Assembly: GCA_009192285.1 (NCBI GenBank)
Contig: WBVU01000003.1
Span: 4,309,973-4,373,972 of the forward strand
Origin: Morchella semilibera
Lineage: Eukaryota > Ascomycota > Pezizomycetes > Pezizales > Morchellaceae
DNA: 64,000 nucleotides
Direction of reading: 5' to 3'
In this document: piece after piece, positions 21,876 through 32,600 of the stretch
Position numbering within the stretch: position 1 is the stretch's first letter
Layout: each line of letters opens with the position of its first letter
Translations under genes and position numbers: made by a program
The notes under the pieces: generated by a model
What the model was told of the DNA's origin: nothing
Database searches by the model: none
What the model saw: the letters and a program-made list of their open reading frames with translations, nothing else

Positions 21876-23955
21876 TGGGGCGTGGATATTATGTACGGGC
21901 CGGCACATATATAATCAAAGAGCTTTTGAATTTGAATCTTGTAGTGCATGTAGGAGTAATTTATTGTCATCCGCCTACAATAGCCGGGACCGGCACTTGG
22001 GTACTTGTCTTACGACCTAGAGCCCGTCCGAGACCAAAAGGTTTCGATTTCTTGGAATCATCTATTAACGGTGCAGGTAAGACACGGCAATCCTGAATCC
22101 GCGGCTCACTTTAATATTTAAACTGGTATTGGTTATGACGGACGAGCTTACTCGGACTCCTAAACCACGCCGTAATATGTTGAATAGTGATCTTTGACAA
22201 TAATACAATGTACTATGCAATCTCACTTGAAAAAAAAAAACCCGTCCTCCTTCGGTAGGCGGCGGTAGGCGGCGGGGGCGGCCTATCAGGGTCGGGGTCC
22301 CGTAAATCATACTCTATCACTCGCCGCTACCCCCCCCCCCCCGGCCAAAAAAAAAAAAAAAAAAACAGAACTTAGAGTACGATAATGGTAGGGCGTGGAA
22401 AACATTCCCCCAGCGATTGATTGACTGACTGATAACTTGAAAAGAGGCGATGTTCGCGGTGAAGCTCAAAGGCGTAATTAATTAAGCACCTGGTATGGAC
22501 TAGCTAGCCTCTTGGTTGACGGGCGGTCTGGATCATGCAGTGCAAATGGGAAAGTGGGGTCTGGTTTTTAACAAGTACAGCCACGCTCGAAGGGTCCTGG
22601 CATCCTCCTATCCCATCACCCGTAGCAGATCGAGGGCTTTGAAGCCCTCGCCAGTAGCCGATGGTGCCTGGCCCTCAACCGTATATTCTCAGACCGACCT
22701 CAGGACTCATCAACATGATTTTTGATGCGTGGAGCCCAGGCTTGTACCGTTTCATGAGCGGTGGGTTGCAGGAGAGGGCTGTAGTCAAAGCGTCAGGGCC
22801 AAGCTACGAGCCATGGGATGCTGAGTCTGTTTATGGATTGTAGCTCTCGAGATTTCGTCTAAGAGGGCAATCTTAGCTGACCAGAAATACGTTGGTGGAT
22901 TAGGTCTCGGCCGGCGTGTCATGGTATCTCACTCGCTATCTAGCTTCTTGGCGCCAAATAACATAGTTTTTTTTAACTACATCAGAGAAACCGGACCAAT
23001 AGTTTCTGACACCGGGTAGGAGTTGTGTTGAGTTAGTCCCTGCCTAGAGCATCTTACTTCCAAGATCCAAGCGAGCTACTGTTACGTTGTATACACTTAA
23101 CATCGCTTTATTAAGTCCAATATCAAACCTTTTCCTAAAGTAAGATTGGTCTTAATTGCTGGAACTTTGTAGTTGAATCATTATATAAGCCAGCTTGCCT
23201 TGAGCGTAATCTTGGAATGTGCGGATTCATATATATTGCTATGTGGTCACTTGTTACAGGATAGATAAGCTGAAATTTCTGCGACGTACATACATAGTGA
23301 TACAGATCCGTCCCTCGGGATCAGGATCTCGGGTGCCCCTCATGCAACGGCAAATTCTGAGATTGCTTTTCACAGTCGCCTTATCTCAAAAAGATCAAGT
23401 GCTTTCCCGTGTTGCAGCATGTCTGAATGCTTATCCAGCTGCAGGCAGGCCTATCATGAACTATCACGCAGGTCTCGGCTTGTTGCGGCTCAACCACCCC
23501 TAACCTTTAGCGCTGATCCAATAGACCCCACTATCGGTGCCAAGCGTTTCAATAATCTGGCCAACCAAACGGGAATCACACGACGCACGCGATTCCCCTA
23601 AGTTCAACTGTACGCGACAGAGCAGGTGTCCGACGTCAACCTCCGGACAGAACTTCCTCCAAGTGTTAGACTAGATTTTTCGAACACGATAAGGCATCAG
23701 CCCCTCGCTCCGATGAGTGTTAGTTACGTAAATTAGAAGAGCGGGGAATGATTGTGAAAGAAGAGTGAGGTGGAGGGAAGGGGGGATTTAAAGATGCTGT
23801 ATAGCCCCCAAGATTCTGAAAGAAAGCCCCCCCCCCTAGTTTCTTCTTTAGAATATCCCCGAGATACTATTTTCCGTAAATATTCTCCGCAAGTCCTTTT
23901 AAAGCCACCGTCATCACCACCACCACTGCTGCCTTTCTCTCTCAAACATACAACA
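21876..23955. other. Intergenic
   Basis: About 2 kb without a recognised gene. Holds a C12 run followed shortly by an A19 run near 22331-22365, an A10 run near 22230 beside two GGTAGGCGGC units (about 22255-22273), and a pyrimidine-rich leader just before the arginase ATG. A GATAAG hexamer lies at 23688-23693. Confidence 0.55.
23688..23693 (+). promoter_or_regulatory. GATAAG hexamer upstream of arginase
   Basis: Single GATA-factor-type core about 265 bases before the arginase ATG; consistent with nitrogen control of arginine catabolism but expected often by chance. Confidence 0.2.
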
Positions 23956-25143
23956 ATGACAACTCCACCCACAATCGAGCCCATATTCCTATCCTCAAAG
24001 GACCAACTCGGTGTTGTAGGTGTTGGTTTCTCTGGAGGCCAGGTATGTTATGCCATGTGGTTCTCGACTCCGCACCTGCTAATATCACATAGACCAAGCC
24101 AGGCGTCGATGCAGCCCCAGCAGCACTGATTGAAGCCGGTCTTCTAGAGTCCCTTTCAGAAGAGCTCGGATACACCATCTATCATGACGGCAAAGTTCAC
24201 AACTACACTGAACACATCCCATCTTCAGACCCACCACTCCAAATAGCTGGTGCACGTGCACCCATGTTGAAGCCTCTCACGGTATCAAACGTCACTAAGG
24301 CCATTGCAGACCAAGTATATGAGCAGGCTTCACAGGGACGTCTAGTCCTCACACTCGGTGGTGACCACTCTATCGCAATCGGTACCATCGCTGGCACAGC
24401 TAAAGCAGCTCGGGAGCGCCTTGGCCGTGAGATAGCCGTGGTATGGATCGACGCGCACGCCGACATCAATACACCGGAATCGTCGGGCTCTGGTAACATC
24501 CACGGTATGCCGGTATCCTACCTAACAGGCCTTTCAAGTGCACCCAAGGAAAATCCGGAGGTCTTTGGCTGGTTGAAGGACGAGCACAAGATCAATGTGT
24601 CAAAGCTTGTCTATATCGGCTTGCGTGACGTTGATGTCCCGGAGAAGAAGATTCTCAGAGAGAACGGAATAAAGGCGTTTAGTATGCACGATGTTGATAA
24701 GTATGGCATCGGTAGAGTGATGGAGATGGCGTTGGACCATCTCAATTGTGGACCAGGACAGGAGGGCATGCCGATTCATTTGAGCTTTGACGTGGATGCG
24801 CTGGACCCGCAAGTGTAAGTCTCCCGCCCATTTTAATTGCGAGGACTGTGACTAATAGATTTAATAGTGCACCAAGTACAGGCACTCCTGTTCGTGGCGG
24901 TTTGACATTGAGGGAAGGAGATTTTATCTGTGAATGCATTCATGAAACCGGGTGCTTAATAGCCATGGATCTTGTGGGTTTCCCCTGTGTCTCTAGAGAG
25001 GATTACGGCTAATGGTTTCGTCTTCATAGGTGGAGGTCAACACGATAGTTGAGGGGGTGGAGCATGACAGTTTTGGCTCCAGGGAAACAGTCAGGGCGGG
25101 ATGCAGTTTGGTTAGGTGTGCACTCGGTGAGAGTTTGCTGTAG
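23956..25143 (+). CDS. CAR1: Arginase
   Basis: Hydrolyses L-arginine to ornithine and urea. Four exons: 23956-24042, 24093-24814, 24868-24973 and 25030-25143, giving 342 residues in continuous frame, slightly longer than typical fungal arginases. Binuclear manganese motifs are intact: [35 protein letters not shown] and [10 protein letters not shown], followed across intron 2 by [14 protein letters not shown]. The last exon, VEVN...[16 protein letters not shown], matches the family's C-terminal helix. Introns are 50-56 nt with TGCTAAT and GGCTAAT branch points. The N-terminus begins the Rossmann-like [20 protein letters not shown] motif, so ATG 23956 is secure. Probably cytosolic; no targeting peptide is evident. 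Confidence 0.96.
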
Positions 25144-27081
25144 ATCAAGTCCGCTTTGTCTGTGCCGACTGTATTTTATTTTCTGCCCGATCAGTAGAAA
25201 CAGTAGAAACGGTGGAAATATAGACAATTATTTCTAGAGATTTAGAAGAACCAAGAGCACCTTTTATCTATATCAAGTCATTCAGAGATGTTAGATGTCA
25301 TTGATCCTGTCGTTACAAGTAAGAAGGAATATCTTAAGGCCCCGAGCACTATTTGTTCTGAACTCACCTGTTCTGGAAGATGTTGATAATATTGGTAAAT
25401 TGAGTAGGTACCTGGTTACATCACCTGGGCTGCCTGTATTCGTGGTAATTGGGGTTATGTACCTGTTCAAAAGCTTCCTACATCTAACGATCTGTGTAGT
25501 CCATTTTAGTTTAGAAGTCGTTCCGGGCGTTTGGCGATTACCGGAGTAGGCTGCTTCCCTCATATGTATAATCTAGGGGCTGGTCCGGTCCATTGACGAT
25601 TGAAAGTTTTGGATAAGGTTGCTTGGAGCTTGCAATTGTATAAATATGGGCCGGGGTAAGCTCGAGACAACTATTTAGTTATTAGCGATGCCCCCCCAAA
25701 TCATCATTAATTGAGCCTTAAGCCATTTCCTATTGGCACAAAACCGCATTTTTCCCAGGCTATTATGCGCGAATGGACTGATCTGGTCATAGATATGTGG
25801 GGGCTAAAAGTCTAGCCATAAATACCCCAAGCCCATCAAGGGGCCCATGATACTCATTAACCACCGGAACAAAGTTGTCACCATTCGTGGTCTCCTCTTT
25901 AATTTACCATGCTTCATAGCTAGACTTTGCCCCATAGGTAGTGTGGAAACTGGGCACGGGCGGTCAGATAAGTACCTCCATTTCGGAGGAGGATAAGAAA
26001 GCTTAACCATGTACTATGATAGACAATTAGCCATCGCCATATGACCTCTGTATCCATGTAAAGTTTCTCTATATTCCGGAACGGGAGAACAATCTTTCCG
26101 GGATTGTCTATAATCGTCCGGATCCTATATTGAAAACCTCTCCAATAAGTAAATCGACTCCAACTGCATTGGTGATTAGATACTTACCCACTAAACTTTG
26201 AATAAGTTCCTTGAAGGGCGTTTCGGCCGGGATACATAATTTGATCGAGCTCAACACACACAGGACCTAAGCCTAGGGGGTATAACAATAGCCTCTTATG
26301 ATCTCCCCCTGCCACCTGTCAGCCACCCACATGTCACTTTTCAGCCGGAAGTCGGCAGCCTGTCATGCTCGCTTCGTCCGGGGTAGGGTCGGAAATGAGA
26401 TCGTCATTCGCATACTCTGGATCCGTGCGGCCGGGGGTGTTTTAGGAGGTCGGGTCGCAAGCGAAAGCTTAAGGGGCGTGCGTGGGTGTATGACCAGGCA
26501 CATGTATGCGTAAGTGATGGTCCTTAACTGTCTACCCTGACCTGGCCCCCAGCCAATCTCGAGGTACGATAGTCTTCAAGGAAGAATTATTAATACAATA
26601 CCGAGGGCTGACTCCAAACGAAGTGTACTGACCAGCAGGGGGTGAGTGAGGGATTGGACTATTTGCTGTACCGAGCGCTGGGCCTAGGTGTCGAAGTGCA
26701 GGCAGATCAAGGCTTGTCTTGTTCAGCAGGATGGGGGTTTCCGAGCGTAGGGGAATAAAATCTGAACAATAGAGGGCCGGTGGAGACTAGGTCCCTCGAG
26801 CTCCGTGATCCGGGGTACACTGGGGTGCCAGTACACACAAGGAAGAAAGTTTGAGGGATTTACTCAGAGGTGATGTGAGGCATTATTTAGCACATAAGAA
26901 AACCTTATTTCATGCCAAGTCCGGGTAAGATAATTCTATGCACGTGTTAACGCAAGATTTTTTGGTTTCTCCACATTCGATTGAGGGCGTCTGCACCCGC
27001 CGAGTGATAAGCCGTGAACCATATTCACATTCCACATATATACATTATAATTACATTAACAAACCCTCAACAGAACCCTAA
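25144..27081. other. Intergenic between convergent arginase and 7TM genes
   Basis: About 1.9 kb. Only short open frames without domains; no gene recognised. The part after 25143 and the part before 27082 should be 3' UTR sequence. No repeats of note. Confidence 0.5.
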
Positions 27082-28459
27082 CTATACCTGCTGTTTCCCC
27101 TCCGCCTCCTGACTCCCTCTACTGCTACTCCTCATGCCCTCCTCTTCCTCCTCTAAGCCAAGCCCTAGCCTCCTAAACTCGATTTCGTCAATTTCATTTG
27201 TCTGTCTTCTTGCTGATCGGTTCACAGAGAACCAGTACGGACCCTTATGGGATGCGGAATCTGCAGATGTGGAATGTTTAGCGGCTTGTGCTTTGATGAG
27301 ACGGTACATCACCGGTGCGTTTGCGACGCAGCAGGCTACTAACATCTCGATGGATGCGAACTATGTAGAAAATGGTTTGTTAAGGAGTGTGTGGGATGCG
27401 CGCGGGAGGAATAAAAAAACATACGAGTGTACGCCAGCGCTGGATCGCGTGATTCTCAATCACGAAGGGGAGCCGAAATATGCTGACGAGAATGACAAAG
27501 AAGCCAAGTGAAAAGAGGATGTAGAGTTGGATTTTTCTATTGTTGTGTTGGTAATTTGGTAATCTAGAGAGACGAGGATGGGGGGGGGGGGGGGAGAATA
27601 CCGTTTTCGTGGCAGATTGGTGTTGAATATTATGGGAAGAGGATATATGATGAGGACTAAGTCTGTTGCGATATTGCAGGCGCCAGTTGTGTAGAGCTGA
27701 GCCTCGGCGAATGTGCACGCTTCTGTAGATCGAATTGAGTTAATGGTAAGTATAATAGAGTAGCTTTTGACTGAGAGATAACATACTTCCTGGATCTGGA
27801 ATGACTTGCCCTGGATGAAGTTAGTATATACAATTACTTAAAACACGCCCAGAGTTGCTTACAATAACTAGCGATTCGAGGTATTAGAATATAACAATCT
27901 TTTACTAAACTGGCAGTATCGAATGAACTTACTGATTAAATGGCCGGCACTCCAATAAAGTCGACACCATCACTGCCGCAAATGTCAAGAATAAAGAGGC
28001 CCATATATACTTGATAAACTTCCTGTAATCCTCCAGTAACTTAACAATTCTTGCGTATAGTGATAGCACACACGCTTTCATCGACCAGATGCTGCATGCG
28101 CATTTCTGTCAGCCATCACCCGAAATTCCACACCCAAGCCCAGGAGCCCATACATACAACGCAGCATAACAGGACCTAGCCACCAGCGCCATCTTACTCC
28201 CCATTTCTCTCCTATGCACCTCTTCCTTTTGCATCTCGTTCCTCGCCCATTCCCCTACATTGTTTGTATCCCACACTAACACCATATGGACCACCGTCGT
28301 CCTGGCGACCAGTACCCCGAGCGCCCCCAGCATCCAGTAATCATCGTTCCTCCATTTCTTCTCCCTTGCCCAAGTTGCGGAAAGTCGTATTATAATGATG
28401 AGAAAACAGACCCCATAGAAGAGATAACCTAAAACTAGCGTGGTGAAGTCGGAGAGCAT
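27082..28459 (-). CDS. Fungal rhodopsin-domain 7TM protein (PTH11-like/SAT20 type), with a 5-nt microexon
   Basis: Membrane protein of the large fungal family with the 'rhodopsin domain' found in PTH11-like putative receptors. Seven exons: 28158-28459, 27933-28091, 27863-27867, 27787-27810, 27602-27722, 27425-27536 and 27082-27360, giving 333 residues. Start ATG at 28459. Family landmarks: WRNDDYWMLGALG after helix 1, LLECRPFN then HYWQVIPDPGKACTFAEAQL, and ATDLVLIIYPLPIIF in helix 6. Frame can be kept from ECRPFN to WQVIPDPG only if a 5-base exon (27863-27867, TTATT) is used; it supplies H-Y and the first base of W. Both flanking introns have good ends (GTAAGT...CGCTAG and GTAAGC...CATCCAG). 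Intron 5 contains a 14-base C run on the coding strand. The acidic cytoplasmic tail has a run of five Glu. Ligand unknown. Confidence 0.85.
27863..27867 (-). other. Five-nucleotide microexon
   Basis: Bases TTATT on the coding strand, between acceptor CGCTAG and donor GTAAGCAAC. The upstream intron (27868-27932) has a TTCTAATACC branch-like motif and the downstream intron (27811-27862) an ATACTAAC branch motif. Inclusion joins CA+TTATT+GG to encode His-Tyr-Trp, completing the family motif RPF-x-x-YW. Confidence 0.8.
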
Positions 28460-29636
28460 TTGGTGGTGGCGGCATGACAGTGGTGAACATGTGGGGAATT
28501 GTCGCGGTTTTAAGGTCGCGGATGAAGCGGGACGGACAGCATATTACAGGGGGAGGGACCCTGGTATGGCGTATGCATCCACCGATGTCATACCCGAATA
28601 GTGCCGGACCCATGCAGGTAGGGATTAGATGGTAAGCTGGTTGTGGTAGGTTAGAAGCGGTAAGGGTTGCTGCGCAAAAGTCTTGGATCTTAATCTTGGT
28701 GTGAATATCGAATGGAGGCCACTTCTATAAATCTAACACTACATGCGTTGTGTGCCTATATATTACGCGGTAAGACATATATTACTGATGACATGTATTC
28801 GATCTCTGTCCCGATAGGTCACCATTTTTACCCTGGGCCTTCCTAGCTACATGTAGTATACTACTGCTCCTACTGCATACATCATGTACTTATATACGAG
28901 AATGCGGGTTTTTAGAAACGGGTAAGGAATGATAATTGAGAGACAGAGTGTGGCGAAGATTTCCAAAATACACCCAGTACTATATTTCTTGATGACCTTT
29001 AAAAAGATTCATGTTTAATTTGGGAGGAGGACATATATATTCTATCGTGAATCAAGTTGAATTATAATCGTGACGGTCTCACACGTGGCCATATGATTAT
29101 GTGAGCAAGGTCAATAATCAATTTGTCGCGATTCATGCCATATCACTCGGCCTTGGCGGCTGGACGAGGATACAAAAAAGGTCGGTCTTCAATGGAACTC
29201 GCGAGCGATAGAGCTATTTTATGACAAATGGATGTCCATTATATCCGTCGCTCGACGCGACTGGCTACAATGCCGACACATAAAAAGCGTAGAATACCTT
29301 TGTCGGGTGGCTTTGACTTTTCTTATTGGCAGGTGAATTTATTCGGGGAGGCGCGGAAAATGAATTCCATGTTGTGTGAAATGTAGAGGATAAACAAATT
29401 AAAGAATAACTATGAATATAAAATAGATTTAGAGCCATGTTATGAGAGATATGCCAGAGACGCTGATGCTAAGTAATTTTATAGATATCGGCAAGTAAGA
29501 ATGCAGGAATGATGAAATTGGAAAACTATCCGATCAGAACAGAAACTCGTCGGAGTGTTGCTACATGCGCAGGTGAGTAAGGAACTTTCAGTTGAAGAGG
29601 AGGCGGATGATGATGGGTGTCGCTAACCTTTTGGTG
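28460..29636. other. Intergenic, AT-rich
   Basis: No gene recognised. CTACATGTAG at about 28847-28856. The stretch 28880-29480 is visibly AT-richer than the flanking coding DNA. It contains the promoter of the 7TM gene on its left and the 3' region of the NLR on its right. Confidence 0.5.
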
Positions 29637-32600
29637 CTAACTGACGTTCTTTCTCTTAGTGATCCCTATGTTATTGACTGTGCGTAGAATCGAAGGGTGG
29701 TCCTCCCCGAAGCCGGCCTTCCGATACCCGGCTAGCGCCCGCTCAGACCACTCTAGTGCCTCCTCATACCGGCCCTGATTGCGGTAGACTGTTGCAATGT
29801 TATCGACTGTGCCCAGCGTCGAAGGGTGCTCCTCCCCGAGTGCCTTCTTTCTCCCGGCTAGGGCCCGCTCGTTCCACTCTAGTGCCTCCGCATACCGGCC
29901 CTGATCGCTGTAGATAAGTGCGATGTTATTGACTGTGTCCAGCGTCAAAGGGTGCTCCTCCCCGAAACCGGCCTTCCGATACCCGGCTACGGCCCGCTCG
30001 TGCCACTCTAGTGCCTCCTCATACCGGCCCTGATTGCGGTAGACTGTTGCAATGTTATCGACTGTGCCCAGCGTCGAAGGGTGCTCCTCCCCGAGTGCCT
30101 TCTTTCTCCCGGCTAGCGCCCGCTCATTCCACTCTAATGCCTCCACATACCGGCCCTGATTGCGGTAGACAATTGCGATGTTATTGACTATGTTCAGCGT
30201 CGAAGGGTGCTCCTCCCCGAATGCCTTCTGATACCCCGCTAGCGCCCGCTCATACCACTCTAGTGCCTCCTCATACCGGCCCTGATTGCGGTAGACTGTT
30301 GCAATGTTATCGACTGTGCCCAGCGTCGAAGGGTGCTCCTCCCCGAGTGCCTTCTTTCTCCGGCTAGGGCCCGCTCGTTCCACTCTAGTGCCTCCGCATA
30401 CCGGCCCTGATCGCTGTAGATAAGTGCGATGTTATTGACTGTGTCCAGCGTCAAAGGGTGCTCCTCCCCGAAACCGGCCTTCCGATACCCGGCTACGGCC
30501 CGCTCGTGCCACTCTAGTGCCTCCTCATACCGGCCCTGATTGCGGTAGACTGTTGCAATGTTATCGACTGTGCCCAGCGTCGAAGGGTGCTCCTCCCCGA
30601 GTGCCTTCTTTCTCCCGGCTAGCGCCCGCTCATTCCACTCTAATGCCTCCACATACCGGCCCTGATTGCGGTAGACAATTGCGATGTTATTGACTATGTT
30701 CAGCGTCGAAGGGTGCTCCTCCCCGAATGCCTTCTGATACCCCGCTAGCGCCCGCTCATACCACTCTAGTGCCTCCTCATACCGGCCCTGATTGCGGTAG
30801 ACTGTTGCAATGTTATCGACCGAGTCCAGCGTCGAAGTGTGCTCCTCCCCGAGTGCCTTCCGATACCCGGCTAGCGCCCGCTCATACCACTCTAGTGCCT
30901 CCGCATACCGGCCCTGATCGCTGTAGACAGCTGCGATGTTATGGACTGTGTTCAGCGTCGAAGTGTGCTCCTCCCCGAGTGCCTTCTTTTCCCCGGCTAG
31001 CGCCCGCTCATGCCACTCTAGTGCCTCCTCATACCGGCCCTGATTGCGGTAGACTGTTGCAATGTTATCGACCGAGTCCAGCGTCGAAGGGTGCTCCTCC
31101 CCGAGTGCCTTCTTTCTCTCTGCTAGCGCCCGCTCGTGCCACTCTAGTGCCTCCGCATACCGGCCCTGATTGCGGTAGACTGTTGCAATGTTATCGACCG
31201 AGTCCAGCGTCGAAGTGTGCTCCTCCCCGAGTGCCTTCCGATACCCGGCTAGCGCCCGCTCATACCACTCTAGTGCCTCCGCATACCGGCCCTGATCGCT
31301 GTAGACAGCTGCGATGTTATGGACTGTGTTCAGCGTCGAAGTGTGCTCCTCCCCGAGTGCCTTCTTTTTCCCGGCTAGCGCCCGCTCATACCACTCTAGT
31401 GCCTCCGCATACCGGCCCTGATCGCTGTAGACAGCTGCGATGTTATGGACTGTGTTCAGCGTCGAAGTGTGCTCCTCCCCGAGTGCCTTCTTTGTCCCGG
31501 CTAGCGCCCGCTCATACCACTCTAGTGCCTCCGCATACCGGCCCTGATCGCTGTAGACAATTGCGATGTTATTGACTATGTTCAGCGTCGAAGGGTGCTC
31601 CTCCCCGAGTGCCTTCCGATACCCGGCTAGCGCCCGCTCATACCACTCTAGTGCCTCCGCATACCGGCCCTGATCGCTGTAGACAGCTGCGATGTTATGG
31701 ACTGTGTTCAGCGTCGAAGTGTGCTCCTCCCCGAGTGCCTTCTTTGTCCCGGCTAGCGCCCGCTCATACCACTCTAGTGCCTCCGCATACCGGCCCTGAT
31801 TGCGGTAGACATTTGCGATGTTATTGACTATATCCAGCGTCGAAGTGTGTTCCTCCCCGAGTGCCTTCCGATACCCGGCTAGCGCCCGCTCATTCCACTC
31901 CAGGGCCTCGGTGTACTGGGCACATTCACGATATAAATTCGCAACACGAACCATTGAACCCAATGTTTTGGTTTCAGTATCGCTTAATTGAAAATCATTA
32001 CATTGCTGTTTGCTAAGATATAGAATAAAGTTGGCCATAATATTTACATCGACTCGAGGGTTTGGAGGCCCGCTTTTTACCCACTCTCTCAATTCGGCTT
32101 GCATTAAAAAAAGATGGCCATTGGTGATATTGTAATACTCGCACCGTTCGATCCACCGCCAGGCTTGTTTTGAGGAGAAAAAGCGAGTGGCCTCGTCTAA
32201 CAAATCATCGTCGTTGGGCTTGCTATTCGTAATATGATATATCCAATTGCAGGTTGAATATTCTAAGAATGGGTAGAAGCTATCATCAAAGGATTCGCTA
32301 TAAGGACTTTCCTGGAAACACGTAAATTGATTGTACAGGAGGCAGGCCTTGGCTAAGCCTTTGTGCATTTGCATTTTATTGAAATCTCTCGAGGATCCTG
32401 GGGAGTTGGGATTCGGTAGACTCAACGTATCGAAATCTCCATCCAAAAGATATTGTCTTAAAGATGTATGCACAAGTTGCACGCTGTCATCTCCAAGAAT
32501 AACGATCAATGAACCGCAGATCTTTTGGAGGAGCACCCTTAACTCCGCTCTAAGTTCAAGGCTATAATCCTCATGTGACTTTAAGCCTCCTGCAACAGCA

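Noticed and set aside
30727-31575. Long plus-strand open frame with regular repeats (HTTLVPPHTGPD-type)
   Set aside because: It is the antisense shadow of the TPR array; the minus strand has a domain-rich, conserved product.
29690-31915. Regularly spaced repeats as a CRISPR-like array
   Set aside because: Repeats are contiguous coding units of 126 bp without unique spacers, in a eukaryote.
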